Source of the DNA: Nothopassalora personata
Lineage: Eukaryota; Ascomycota; Dothideomycetes; Mycosphaerellales; Mycosphaerellaceae
Length of the DNA: 64,000 nucleotides
NCBI GenBank assembly: GCA_033816765.1
Contig: CM066292.1
Location: 1,054,001 to 1,118,000, forward strand
Reading direction: 5' to 3'
A model generated the notes under the pieces. That model worked only from the letters and a program-made list of their open reading frames with translations, was not told the origin of the DNA and made no database searches. Positions 12,431-24,490 of this stretch are shown piece after piece. Position numbers and translations under genes: made by a program. Numbering within the stretch: position 1 is the stretch's first letter; each line of letters starts with the position of its first letter.

Positions 12431-13782
12431 TTTTATTACTAACGCTAAGAATAACTAGCTATAAAAGGCTTACGCCGTACTAGCGGCTATTATAATAGCT
12501 AAGATTAGTTATTTCTTAACTAGCTTTTAATCTAAAATGCTCTAGGCGTCTAGAAGTTAAGTTGTAGAATTCAATAGGATATTCTTATTATAACTTCTTA
12601 CAAATCTACTTTAGGAAGAATTACGTACGTACACGTAATAGATTATATAGCGTAAAAGGTTCTAAGAGTTTACACTTAGAGTATATATATACTAGTACTA
12701 GCCTTTTAGAAAGGTTATAGGAAAAAAGCCCCTTCTTACTCTTTAATAAGAGACTAATCTTTTCCTTTATCCTTTAGTCTAAAGAGTAACTTCTACTATA
12801 TTAGCTATAGCTAATATACTTAATATATCTTATGGAATAGATATATTTCTATAATTATAATTAGTATTAGAGGTTTAGCGCGTTTGTTAGTACTATTATA
12901 ATTGAACTTATACGTAGCCTCTGTAGTTTATATGCCTAAGTAGTTATTACTAAGCTCTAGAGTAGATTACGGGCGTAGATTTTTCTAAATACCTATAATT
13001 AACTATAAAAAGGTAGAATTAGCCCGTTAGATAGGTTAAAGGGACTAAGTAAGTTTATTACTCTAATAACTATTGTATTAAGTATAGTCTCTAATTTACT
13101 CTAACCTTACTATATAGATACTAAATATATAGCTTATATACTAATGCTAAGACTAATTATTTATATACCTTAGGTATAGACTTCTAGAACATTCTACGCT
13201 ATATAGTCTTTTACGTTCGTAGTTCTTTACTTAGAAGTAGATTTATAATAACTTATGTCTAGAATATTCAAATTGATGATCTAGCTTCCCTTCTAGTAAG
13301 AATATAGCCTTCTTATTTTCTTTCTACGTAGTGCTACGTATATAACTTATACGTCATACCGCTTAGCCCGTACTAGCTAATAGCGGTAAGGGTAAGCTAT
13401 TAAAGAGAGTTACAATTATAAGTTCTTAGAATTGCCTTATATTAATTATAAATTTTATACATATTATAGTACTTATACCATCTTCTTCTTGTACTTTATA
13501 CCGCTTTCTACGTTACTAAATAGCTTTATAAAGGTTATTAACTAATAGCTACTTCTCTTAGAAGTAGGATTATAAGAACCTATATCTATAATAATCTAAT
13601 TAATAATCTAGCGCCCTATCTAGTAAAGCTAGAACCTTCTAGATTTTGTTATATACGTAATACTAGGTAGAAAATCCACAGCATGTACTACTAGTCCTAT
13701 AATAGCCTAATGTAGCTAGAGTACGCTGTTTTAGGGAGTTATAATAACTTTCTTAAATGTTCTTATATCTTTATTAGTTTTT
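12431..13782. repeat. Repeat mosaic with a third Copia linker piece
   Basis: No gene is visible. A minus-strand family A/B fragment occupies about 12,470-12,700. A Copia spacer fragment lies at about 12,755-12,990 (minus). Diverged family B sequence fills the rest to about 13,780. Confidence 0.45.
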
Positions 13783-14318
13783 AAGCTTCATAGAGCTACT
13801 TAGTAAAGTGCTCTTAGCTATAAAGTAGATATAGACTACTATTCTTAGTAGTTACTATCTTAGTTACAATCCTAAGATAGTAGAATGCTAGAACTTTTAT
13901 TTATAACGTTATAAATAACTCGACTATAGCCGTGATAGGCTAGGACCGGACTAGCGGCTCCTAACATAGTTCAAACGTGCTGGTATTAACTATGTTAGAA
14001 TCTAGAACGCTCTACGCGGTCTAGAAGTCGAGTTATATAATTAAATAGAGTGTTCTAGCTATAACTTCTTACAAATCCACTTCTAAGAATATCTACGCCT
14101 ACGTATACCTACGTAATAGATTACGTAGCATAGAAGGTTCTAGGAGTCTATAATTGAATATAGATAAGAGTAGAATTAGCCCTCCAGATACGCATAAGTA
14201 ACGAAGCAAGTTCTACTACTCTTACTACTATTATACCTACTACTTACTACTCTTATACCTCTTATACCTACTTCTCACTACGACTATCCTAAGGCTAACT
14301 TCCTCTCTATACATACCT
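13783..14318 (-). repeat. Family A dispersed repeat, minus copy
   Basis: This is a nearly full copy in reverse orientation. It starts at ttagtttttaagctt, continues with gtagttactatcttagttacaatcctaagatag, and ends with gactatcctaaggctaactt at about 14,285 followed by taccttctaata. It retains the ctattacgtaggc-type block in inverted form. Confidence 0.7.
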
Positions 14319-15769
14319 TCTAATAATCTTAAATATTAATGTTACTCTTAGAGTAACTAGCTTACTTTTAGTGTAGCTAAGCTTACTATATACTAAACAT
14401 ATAGCTTAAAAACTAATATTAGTAAAGTACTTTTAGTTATTAAACAGATATAAGCCTCTCTTAATTAGGGATAATTATAAGTATAATAGTACTAAGAGTA
14501 GTAGAGTAATCTAGTTGATTATACTTATCTAGAGTACTAACTATACTTTTATTCATATTTAATTATATATCCTTATAGCCTTCTACGCTACATGATCTAT
14601 TAAGTAAGTATAGGTATTCTTAGAACTAGATTAATAAGAAGCTATATCTAGAATACTCTATTTTATTCTATAACTTAAGTTTTAGACTGCTTCGAGCGTT
14701 CTAGATTAAAATATAGTTAGTAAGTAATTATTCATAATATTAAAGAAGTTGCTCATCCGTTACTAGTCTATTATAGCTATAGTTAAGTTATTTATAGCGT
14801 TATAACTAAAAGCTCTAGGATAATATTATCTTAGAATTGTAACTAAGTATTAAAAATTGATTTATAGTAGAAGCTAGCCTTAGAAAGGATAGTAAACTAT
14901 AGTAAGTTAGGGATAATAGTTAATATAATAGTTGTAAGACTAGTAGACTTACTTAGATTTTATAGTATCTAGTAATATAGTTTTTCTTAGGAGTAGAAAT
15001 TAGTATTAGTTATTATAGGTACTATAATAGAACTATGATACCTAGGTATAGTAAAATATAAGTAACATGTAGTCACTTAAAGGCAAATGAATTATTATAG
15101 TAAGATCTTACAGTCAAATTTCTTTTGATAGAAAAAGGTAATCGAGATTAACTATAGCTTTATATACTAGTATAGTCTATACTAGTATTGATAGTTTATA
15201 CTAAGAACCTATATACGCTATTATAATATTAAAATAAGTATTAAGAAGTTATTATTTAATAGAATAGACCTATATCTAATATACCTTATAGTAGAGTGAA
15301 ATTGCTTTTAAAAGCTAAGTATAGTTATACATAGCTTGAATCTTTAAAATATGATAAAGTATATCTAGTAGAATACTAATAGAAGACAATACTCTTAAGC
15401 TAGGAACTACTAAAGGGTTATATATATAACCTTTAGAGAGATAGAGTTACTTCTTATATTACCTTGAGAATTAAACAGTAATTATATAGTAATAAGAACA
15501 CTACTCATATCTCTATAGAAGATTATAAACTATAGTCTTCTCTAGGCTTACTTTTATATAATTAAGATTATTTATAAGATCTATAAGTATTTTATAAGAA
15601 GTAAAGATATAAGTAGAATAACATCCAAGTAATAAGATACTATAGATAATATAAAGCTAGGTTAAAAATTGTTAATATTGAATGGAACTAGTAATCTTTA
15701 ACAAAGTCCTATATAGTATTAGTTAAATATGCGGAACCTAGTTTTATCTAATACGTATATCAATGTATA
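14319..15769. repeat. Diverged family A/B repeats and unassigned AT-rich DNA
   Basis: Partial plus-strand family A pieces run at about 14,490-14,838 and from 14,855 onward. From about 15,000 the sequence no longer matches the dispersed families I recognised and leads into a Gypsy-type 3' relic. I see no supportable gene here. Confidence 0.4.
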
Positions 15770-16260
15770 ATCCTCTCTAAGCTAGCCTCCTATAGCTATA
15801 GCTAAAGGTAATAGTTTTATTATCTTAGACCCTTAAATATTAATTATAATATCCTAAGACTATCTAAGCTTAGGACTATTATTAAAGTAAGAAGTTATAT
15901 TAATATAGGACTCTATATTATATTAGAGAAAGAGCTTTTAAGAAGAGTTAGAGGGCCTTGACCCTTTCAGATAATAGAATTAATAAATACCTACAATCTA
16001 TAGACTACTCTACTCTTATCTTCTAAATCTTGTCTAGGACATATTTACTACTTCTAGCATAGAAATCACCCTAATATCAATCAAAAATATATTAATAAGA
16101 AGAGGAGAGAAGTATAAAGTTTATAGATAAGGCGATTTTAGAAGTAAAAAGTAGTACAATTTTGCTAAAGAGCTCTATCATTAGTAAAATAGCTATTATT
16201 ATTTCTATAGCTATTAGACATTAAAGTAAAATTACTAGTAAATAGATAAACGGTCTTTAA
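15770..16260 (+). mobile_element. Gypsy integrase C-terminus and chromodomain-like relic
   Basis: In shifting plus frames this stretch reads like the end of a Gypsy polyprotein. A block resembling G-P-F-x-I-I-E-L-I-N-T-Y-x-L (the G-P-F-x-V of the integrase C-terminal GPY/F region) lies near 15,950-16,000. An H-x-N-H-P-like block follows. Near 16,098-16,190 there is a K-Y-K-V-x-x-Q-G-D-F-x-S-x-x-Q-Y-N-F-A-K-E-L pattern, comparable to the Y-L-V-K-W-x-G-Y ... W-E-P-x-x-x-L of chromodomains. Stops and frameshifts are frequent. Identification is by pattern only and moderate. Confidence 0.42.
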
Positions 16261-16887
16261 CTTTAGATAGTAATACTATCCTCAATATAAGACCTTTTAC
16301 TAAGATACTCAACTTTAGATAGGGATACTATCCTAAATATAAGACTTTTCAATAAGATATTTAACTAGAATAGTAAAGTCTAGTATTTAAATCAATTGGT
16401 AGTAGAACTTAGGGTTAAGACTTACTATACTATAAGCTATATATTTGATATTTAGTACGGGGGTTTATACCGGGAGTAAATAGTAAGTCTAAGAGTACCG
16501 TTAATGTTAAGAATACTAGAACATTTAGGAAAGTTATAATTATGCCTTTCTAAAATAGCGTACCCTAGCTAAAATAGACAAGTACCAAAGTAGCGCTACT
16601 AACTAGAGAACTATAGATTAGATAATAATCAATAACCAATTAGTTGTACCTATATTATAAGCTTCTAGCTTAGTCCTTACCTATTATAGCTATAGTGAAA
16701 TTATTTATAGGGTAAGAAACACAAATTCCATTATTAGGATTATAACTAAGATAGTATTACTAGAAGTAGTAGTTTATATCTTGTTAATAGCTAGTAGTAC
16801 TTTAATAAGAAGTAATATAAAGCTTATAAACTAATGAATTATTTATCTATAGGGCTATAAAGAAACGCTAATCTTATTACATAGAGG
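16261..16887. repeat. Unassigned AT-rich DNA ending in a family A/B fragment
   Basis: Two similar ~55 bp units (gggatactatcct and gtaatactatcct contexts) occur at about 16,255-16,360. After them the sequence turns into a diverged family A/B 3' end at about 16,590-16,840 (gtagtttatatc, aagcttataaactaat). No gene is visible. Confidence 0.35.
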
Positions 16888-17300
16888 TTTGTAGCGGAAG
16901 CTAGCCTTAGGAATTTGACTATAGTCGTAAAAAATTAGAGATAATAGTTAATATAATATTTATAAGAGTAGTATACTTATTTAGTTGCTTATACCTATCT
17001 AGGAAGCTAATTCTACTCTTATTTATATTAGATTATAGACTCCTAGATCCTCTTATACCACGAAATCCATTATATAGGCGTAGTTATTCTTAGAAGTAGA
17101 GTTGTAAGAAGTTATAACTACAGCATTCTATTTAATTCTATAACTTTGCTTCTAGATTATCTAAAGTAATCTAGATTTTTTATAGTTAGAAGATAATAAC
17201 TAGCTCTAACTATATAGTAAGCTACTAGTCTAGCGCTAGCCTATTACGGCTATAGCTAAGTTATTTATAGTGTTATAAACAAAAGTTCTAGTATTATACT
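16888..17300 (+). repeat. Family A copy truncated by Copia linker
   Basis: A plus-strand family A copy starts at tagcggaagctagcctta and runs through the ctattacggctatag block. It breaks off near 17,300 just after tatactatctt, where Copia spacer sequence begins. The family A 3' half is absent. Confidence 0.6.
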
Positions 17301-17850
17301 ATCTTCTGACCTATTATTGTATAAAGTCTTAGATAAAGTATTTAGTATAGTTATAGTTCCTCCTCTATTAGAACTATTATTTAGAGTCCTAGAACTACTA
17401 TTAGAAAAATTAAAATTGTAACTATTATTTACGTCTATAAATAACGGACCTATGTTGTTATTACTAGGCTCTAGCATAATAGAACAATTAGTATTATGTC
17501 TATTTAGCAAATTTAAGGGTAAAGCTACGCTAACGCTAGTATTTTTCTAGTATTACTTAAGGCTAATGTCTTATTTCCTAGGTTCCTAGGCCCTGTAGCT
17601 ATCTCATTTTGCTTACTAGAAGCTTTACTGTGCTTACTAGAAGCTTTATTATGCTTACTAGTTCTAATGTTATTATTTACCTTAAATTAGCTATTTAAAG
17701 TAGGTTCTTTAGACTTAGGAGTATTTAGATACCTTTTCTCTTAGATCTTTTTATCTCTAGATTTAGGGCTATCTAAATAGGTTTTATTAAAGATCTTTAC
17801 GTCTCTAGTATATGTAGTACTACGTAATACAAATTTATAAAAAATTAATC
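17265..17850 (-). pseudogene. Copia linker fragment with 81-codon open stretch
   Basis: On the minus strand this carries the Copia integrase-RT spacer, with an open stretch of 81 codons at 17,265-17,510. It is Asn/Ser rich. It matches the plus-strand relic around 29,240-29,420, where the corresponding residues read I-N-R-P-T-I-L-D-I-S then ..I-E-I-N-N-T-Y-D-Y-N. The reading continues upstream (to ~17,850) with stops through the agatctttacgtctctag landmark. Copia spacers are low-complexity and poorly conserved, so open length here is not evidence of function. Confidence 0.6.
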
Positions 17851-17910
17851 TATATTAGAAACTAGCCTATCAGTTTCTAAGCTTTATATAGAGACTTAAT
17901 AAAGCTATAG

Positions 17911-18456
17911 TAGCTTCTTTATTAGTTTTTAAGCTTTATATAGCTACTTAGTAAAGTTTTCTTAGCTATAAAGTAGATATAGACTACTATTCTTAGTACT
18001 TACTATCTTAGTTACAATCCTAAGATGGTAGAATACTAGAACTTTCGTTTATAACGCTATAAATAACTCGGCTAGAGCCGTAATAGGCTAGGACCGGACT
18101 AGCGGCTCCTAACATAGTTAGACCGTGTTAGTTTCTAGCTATGTTAAAATCTAGAATACTCTACGCGGTCTGGAAGTCGAGTTATATAATTAAATAGAGT
18201 GTTCTAGCTATAACTTCTTACAAATCCACTTCTAAGAATATATATGCCTACGTAATAGATTACGTAGTATAGAAGGTTCTAGGAGTCCATAATAGAATAT
18301 TAATAAGAGTAGAATTAGCCCTCTAGATAGGGATAAGTAACAAAGCAAGTTCTACTGCTCTTACTACTACTTACTACTCTTATACCTACTATTTACTACG
18401 ATATTCTACGAATACCTACGCCTATCCTAAAGCTAACTTCCGCTCTATACCTACCT
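17911..18456 (-). repeat. Family A dispersed repeat, minus copy
   Basis: This is a nearly complete reverse-oriented family A copy, from attagtttttaagctttata to gcggaagttagc (read in reverse as gctaacttccgc) at about 18,440. It is close to the copies at 13.8 and 31.9 kb, and the differences are mostly C/T or G/A changes. Confidence 0.7.
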
Positions 18457-19960
18457 TTTGATACTATTAAGTAGATATTAACTACTATTCTTAGTTATTA
18501 CAATCTTAGTTATTATAGTAAGATAGTATAACACTAGAATTAGATTATAAGTTCTATGTAGCTACTTAGTAAAGTACTATTAGCTACTAAGTAGATATAA
18601 ACTAATACTATATTAGGTATAATTATAAGATAGTATAATACTATAGCTTTTGTCTATAATACTCTAAATAACTTTACTATAGTAGTAATTAGACTAGCGT
18701 TAGACTGGCGGCGCCTAATATACTTAGAACTATTTACTACTAAACTACATTTAAGTCTTAATCTCTTTAGATAGTTAAGTAGTTAAGTTATAGAATAAAA
18801 TAGAATGTTTTAGTTATAACTTCAATAAATCTACTTTTAAGAATAGTTATCACACCTACGTAATAAATTATGCGGTGTTAAAGGTTCTATAAGTCTATAA
18901 TTAGATTTTAATAATAGTAGAATTAGTTCTCTAGAGATAGGTATAAGTAACTAAGTAAGTCTACTACTCTTACAATTATTATATTAACTATTATCTCTAC
19001 TTTTCTACAACTTTAGTATAACTCCTAAGGCTAGCTTCTACTATTACCTAACTCTTAATGTAGCGCTAGGAATTATAGTTAAGCCGTTAGAAATTAAGGG
19101 TAATAGTTTATATAATAGACTTACTTTATTACTGATACCTATCTAATAGACTAATTCTTCTCTCATTTACCTTAAACTAAAGACCTCTACAATATTAGGT
19201 ATTACGTAATCTATTATATACATGTTGCTTCTTTTAGAAGCGGATTTATAAGGAGATATATCTTCAACATACTACTTAATAATCTAGCGCCCTATCTAGT
19301 AAGGCTAGATCCTTCTTGACTTTTTAATTAATACTACATCTATAACTTATATTTAGTACCGCTAGTCCGGTACTAGTCTAATGCGGCTCCGGTACGCTAT
19401 TTTACAAATAGTTATAAGTTATTTCAATATTATAGGATCTTAAATATGAAGGTTACTCTTAGAGTAACTATCTTACTTCTAGTATAGGTTTCCTTATAGT
19501 ATACTAAATATATAACCTAGGAACTAATACTAATAGTTTATAATTACTATTATTAGCTTTACCTAGTAGAGTAGCCTAGCCCTTTTCATATATATTCTAA
19601 ACTTTTTAGGACTAGGATTTAAGTAATTTATGATAGATTTAAAGATGTCCTTACCCTCTCCCTATCTATATCTATAGAAATATATATAGGCTTTCTTAAA
19701 GTTACTAATATATAGTCTAGAGCATTACTCCTATTACATTATAGGTATTAATTAATTATTATAGAACATTAGGTTTTCCTAAGGATAATACTAAAGTAGA
19801 TGATTTATAATATCTATATATCTTAAATTTAAGTTACTAGCATTAACAAACAATATAGATAACTACTTGTATTACTAGTAATAGTCTAATAATTACGCCC
19901 TTAGCGTGTTAGCTAGCTTAACGTAAATTACGTATTTAACGTAAACCTCTTTATACGTAG
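18457..19960. repeat. Diverged family A/B relics and unassigned DNA
   Basis: Minus-strand family A relics occupy about 18,470-19,040. A plus-strand family B relic runs about 19,065-19,530. The rest to 19,960 is AT-rich and unassigned. No gene is visible. Confidence 0.4.
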
Positions 19961-19984
19961 TAGCTATTGTTCTTTTATCTATTA

Positions 19985-21700
19985 TATTTACTTTCTATAT
20001 TGTCCAATTACTTTAATATTAAGAACCGTATTACTAAAGCTATTAAATATTACTATAGACTACCCTATATAGTACCTCTTACCTATGTTTACTAGCTATT
20101 TGACGTCCCTTATCTACGCCTCTACGCGCGTATTAATAGACGCGTATCTAAGTTAGAACGAGTATTAACTAACCGGAAGTTAAACTATAATTAGGAGGAG
20201 GTATTAGTATAGTATCTAAGTTAATTAAACGTATGTAGCATATTCCTACGCCTAGAGATAGTTATACTTGCTATAAATTTGATTCTTAGATCTAGCTATA
20301 AGGACCTAACTATACTACTACCTATAGTTAGCTCGCACTAGGTAGAAAGATAGAGAGATAGGAATCCTATATAGTTTAAGCGTAGGTAGAAGCCTTAAGA
20401 ACTTTTAAGAGTAGTAGTAGAAGAGCTAGGTAGTCTTATAGTCTAGTACGTAAAGTACTACGCTATCTATAAGGAGTATAGTATATAATCCTCTAATATA
20501 TAGAATATAGATAAGTCTAGCTTTAGAGTAGGTATTGCTAAAGCTAAATATATCCTTACTAAGTACCCTACTTATAAGTACTAATTGCTAAATAGTACTA
20601 ATAGAGAGAACCTACTAGTAATAGAGGCTATCTTAGTAAGTAGTAAGAAGACTCCTCTAATACTAGTACTACTTAGTAAGCTTTATATAGGCTGCTTATA
20701 TAAATATCTATACAATAATACTATTATAGGAGTATTAGAATTAGGCTACACTAATAACTAGCTTATACTATACTAGGTTAAGCACTTTAACGAGTTCTTA
20801 AGGCGTAGTATAATAGGCTCTTAAAGGCTACTAATTATAGACAATGATAGCTATTACTACATAAATAACTTTATTAGATATGATAACAATAATCTTATTA
20901 TTCTATTTATGGTTCCTTTATATATAACGGCCGTGCTATAGCCTCTTAATGTAGTCGTATTCTAACCCTATAAGTACTATTATAGGGAGGCTATAGACTA
21001 GGCTACTTACTTTAGTATTAAGGATTATAACGGTCTCACTTTTTAGTAGACTTTAAGACGTTTAGAGTAAAGGTACTAAAGTAATCTACTATCCTATTAG
21101 CTTTTAAAAAGACTAGTATCTAGCTATATAATCTAGAGATAGTATTAGCTCCTATTTAAGCCTAGGTTTAACGCTTTTAGCGATAAAAAATACCGCCTAT
21201 AATACACCCTATAGAGCGTACGATACTACTTACTCTAAGAGGCTTAAGGTAATAAGCTAAGGTAATATTAGCTTAGGCTATACCTATCTAGTTACGCACT
21301 TAATTACTTCTACTACTAAAGAGTGCTTAAATCTATATAATAGCCTATAAGAAGTTACTTAAAGAGCTAGATAGTTATAACGTAGTACACCGCTAGCGAG
21401 TAGTACTCAAAGTAGATAAGAGGCGTAGGCTACTACTTAGAGGTATTATAATTGTAGGTAAAGTAAGGACTACTATTAACTAGCGTAAAGAAGATAAGTT
21501 AATACTAATAGTATAGAAGACTTAAATAGTAAAGGAGGTAGATTATAAGGACAGACTAGTAACTATTTGTTATATATAGCGGCCTATCTATAATTATAGA
21601 GGCATAGCTACCTTATTCAAAGTAGTAATAGTCTACTAGATATCTATAATAGAGTAAATATACTATATAGTTAAGCTAATCTAATGCCCTTTATATTAAA
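19985..21700 (+). pseudogene. Fot1/pogo-type transposase relic
   Basis: This is a Tc1/mariner-superfamily (pogo/Fot) transposase broken by RIP stops and at least one frameshift. An N-terminal helix-turn-helix/CENP-B-like region is readable near 20,150-20,380 (V-L-T-N-R-K-L-N-Y-N..E-E-V-L-V-x-Y-L). The DDE core follows: Y-K-E-Y-S-I-x-S-S-N-I-x-N-I-D-K-S-S-F with the first Asp codon at 20,510-20,512, and L-L-I-I-D-N-D-S with the second Asp at 20,840-20,842, replacing the usual D-G-H-x-S-H. Finally L-x-P-L-N-V-V-V-F stands where pogo proteins have L-Q-P-L-D. The third catalytic Asp is therefore Asn (20,948-20,950), a change in TpG context as RIP makes. Terminal inverted repeats were not found. 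Confidence 0.75.
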
Positions 21701-21984
21701 CATGTAATTTCTACTAAGCCGGCTAATACGCCTCTAGGTGTAATAGACGAGTAGTAGATTATTTATAGTAATATAAGTAACTATACCTACCTTTTTCTCT
21801 ATAAATAATAGCTAAGGTATAGTAAGTAATAGTATAAATATATACCTTCCTTATAATAGACTCTCTTAGCTTAGGGTATATACTATAAATGCTAAGAGTC
21901 TATCTGTAGTAGATTAATTAATCAATTGATTGTTCTATTAACGTACTATATAAGTCTAAGACTATATAACACGGGTAGATTACT
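21701..21984. other. 3' flank of pogo relic, unassigned
   Basis: The sequence is AT-rich with no recognisable coding content. A local inverted word pair around agactctcttagctta and gctaagagtctat (about 21,860-21,905) can form a hairpin. It may belong to the pogo element's end, but no matching partner was seen on the other side. Confidence 0.3.
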
Positions 21985-22795
21985 CCACTAAAATTTTAAG
22001 ATAAGAGGAAAAGCCCTACGGGTAAGAAAAACCTATTAAGAGTATAAATAGTTTATTCTTAGAGATATTACGGAGGCCTTCTTGCCTTACGAGCGCCGGC
22101 TAAGGCTCGTACTCCTTTATAGCCGTAAAGATTAGACGAATGTTATAAGTATCTAGTTATTGTTCTTATCTTATATTATTTATTAATACACTACTCTAGA
22201 CGTAGTATTACTTGCGTTTTACCGTACGCCTTACGGTAGGCTTATTATCGTTATTTCTTATTCTCGTAAAGTTACCCTTAAAATTTCTAAGCCCTAGGTA
22301 CGTAACCTACATAACGCAAAATATAAAACACTACTATTCGCTTACGTCTCTCCTACTTGTATCCTTTCTAGGTAGTTAGGTACGTAGGTACTTATCTTTA
22401 TATACCCCCTAAAATACGTATAGGTGCCCCTTACGCCCTCTATCCGAGAGACTAAGAAGGCTACTAAGTCTCTTCTCTTAGAGGGGTACTCTAGAAACGG
22501 GTTACTACGCTAGTTCCCTACGCTATTCTATTACGGTTTGAGTAGCCGGCTTAAGGGAGTATATAGGAAAGAGGTAGTATTACTTAGTTATAGCCGTTGT
22601 ATTGTATCGTATATTATGGTTTATATATTAATCGCTTAGTTGTATCGTAGGAGGCGTACGTATCTTGTCTTATTTTGTACGGCTTCTTATTCCTAGCTGC
22701 CGTATAGGCCTTATAATAGAGAGACTTAGTTTCCTATTGTAACGATAGTACTTATACCGTCCGCTACGTAAAGGCGCTCTCCGTAGACGGCTATC
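21985..22795 (+). repeat. LTR-like arm of an inverted pair, plus orientation
   Basis: This ~800 bp arm is richer in GC than its surroundings and has an inverted partner at 23,745-24,490. Its outer end carries aaattttaagataagaggaaaagccct. Its inner end carries agagacttagtttc then ccgtccgctacgtaaaggcgctctc. The inner ~85 bp also matches the sequence at 40,410-40,495 beside the right-hand telomere. No coding frame is recognised. The likeliest reading is a degraded LTR of a Gypsy element. Confidence 0.5.
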
Positions 22796-23744
22796 TATAG
22801 TAGAAGATAGCCTTAGAATTTAAATAATAGCTATAGAAGACTAGTAATTATAGTCGTAATAATACTAGTAGAAGTAGTATACTTACCTAGTTACTTATAC
22901 CTATCTAGAGGGCTTATTCGACTCTTATTTATATTTTTGTATAGACTCCTAGGACTATCTATAGCGCGTAATCTATTACGTAGCATAATTATTTCTAGAA
23001 GCATAATTATAAGAAGTTATAACTAGAACATTCTATTTTATTCTCTAACTTACCTTCTTAACTGCCTCTATAGAGTATCCTAGATTTCTAGATAGTTAGT
23101 AACTAACTAGTTATAATTAATAGAAGCTGCTAGTCTAGCCGTAGCCTATTATAATTATAGATAAGTTATTCTAGCCTTATAAAGAAAGTTCTAGTATTAT
23201 AGTACTTTAGAATTATAAGTAAGATAGTAACTATAAGTAACAGTAGTTTATATATACTTAGTAGTAATTAGTACTTTACTAAGCCGCTATATAAAGCGTT
23301 TATACTAATATAGCCCCGTAGCCTTTATAAAGATATTACTTCCTATAGTAAAAGTATATATATAAGGAGTCTATAGACTAATAATAGGTATACAGTTTCT
23401 ATAGAATAGAGAAATAGCCTATTAATATACTTAAACTTAGTATATTTACGCTATAAGATATAGGCAAGGGCTATAATAAAGAGCCTATAGGATATACCGT
23501 CCCTCTAGTAGAATAGCTATATCCTTAATCTAGGTAGAAGACCCCTTTTCTAACTATAGTAAAACTTTACTATGTTTACCTTCTTCTAGCTAAAAGTTGT
23601 TTCTAAATTTCTTAGGATTAGAGTACTTTCTATAAGGGTATCTCTACCGTTAGCGTAACATTATATCTAGAACCTTATTACCTTTTAGTATTCCTAGCTC
23701 TATAGGATAGATACGTACATTATGTATAATCTTTTATCGTCCTA
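22796..23744. repeat. Family A (plus) and family C (minus) between the arms
   Basis: A plus-strand family A relic runs from about 22,800 (gaagatagcctta) to 23,300 (ctatataaagcg). From about 23,300 to 23,710 the minus strand matches family C at 31,500-31,915, sharing ctaggaatactaaaaggta, cctatagg, aataggctattt and tatatacttttgcc/tatatacttttact. No gene is visible. Confidence 0.5.
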
Positions 23745-24490
23745 CAGAGAGCGCCTTTATATAGCGGCCGACGTAAGTACCTTTATTATAATAAAGAGAA
23801 ACTAAGACTCTTTCTCTTAAAAACTCCTGCTAAAGATATAGACAAATCTCAAAAAGTAATAACCATTTTAAACCCTATAATATAATAACAATAACCTTCG
23901 AAGTGTAATATAGAGAAGGAGAGAATAGAAGGGAGGTAAAGATAGAACGCGCGTAGATATCTATTAATAAAGACCTTAAAACCGCTTAAAATACGGAGGA
24001 ACGTAGTAGACTCTCTCTTTAGATAGTAACAACCGTTTAAAGTAACTCGTAAGGTAACTCGCTATAGCTCTAGAAAGGAAGTAAAACCTCGTACGCTATC
24101 TAAGACGGTTAAAGACTTTCTACGGATAGAATAAGCTATTAAAGATACTACCTCTCTCTCTCTCTCTTAAATTTAGTATCTATATAATAGGGTTATACGG
24201 CGCGGTAAGGTAAAGAAATAGCTCTTACTTGTAATCTTAAACGACCGTCCGTCCGGTCTCGTAGTCTCGTAACTAACCGGTTAGTTACTCTTATAATACA
24301 GGCGTAAAACTTATCTTACCTAGGGTAAGATAATAAACTATTACTCTTAAAATAAGATATAACTATTAAGTAGGCAACGTACTACGCCGTAATATATTCA
24401 ACTTTTAACTTACGCCTTAAATAGCGAGCCTTACTTATATCTTTTAAAGAGTTTTTATGTCTAGGGTATGACGGGGCTTTTCTCCTTCTC
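23745..24490 (-). repeat. LTR-like arm of an inverted pair, minus orientation
   Basis: This is the reverse-oriented partner of 21,985-22,795. Its inner end reads (reverse complement) gagaaagagtcttagtttctc then gtacttacgtcggcc and aaggcgctctctgta. Its outer end reads aaatttaagagaaggagaaaagcccc. A ctctctctctctctc run lies at about 24,158-24,172. A perfect 20 bp palindrome (gtaactaaccggttagttac) lies at 24,269-24,288. Middle portions align poorly by eye. Confidence 0.45.
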
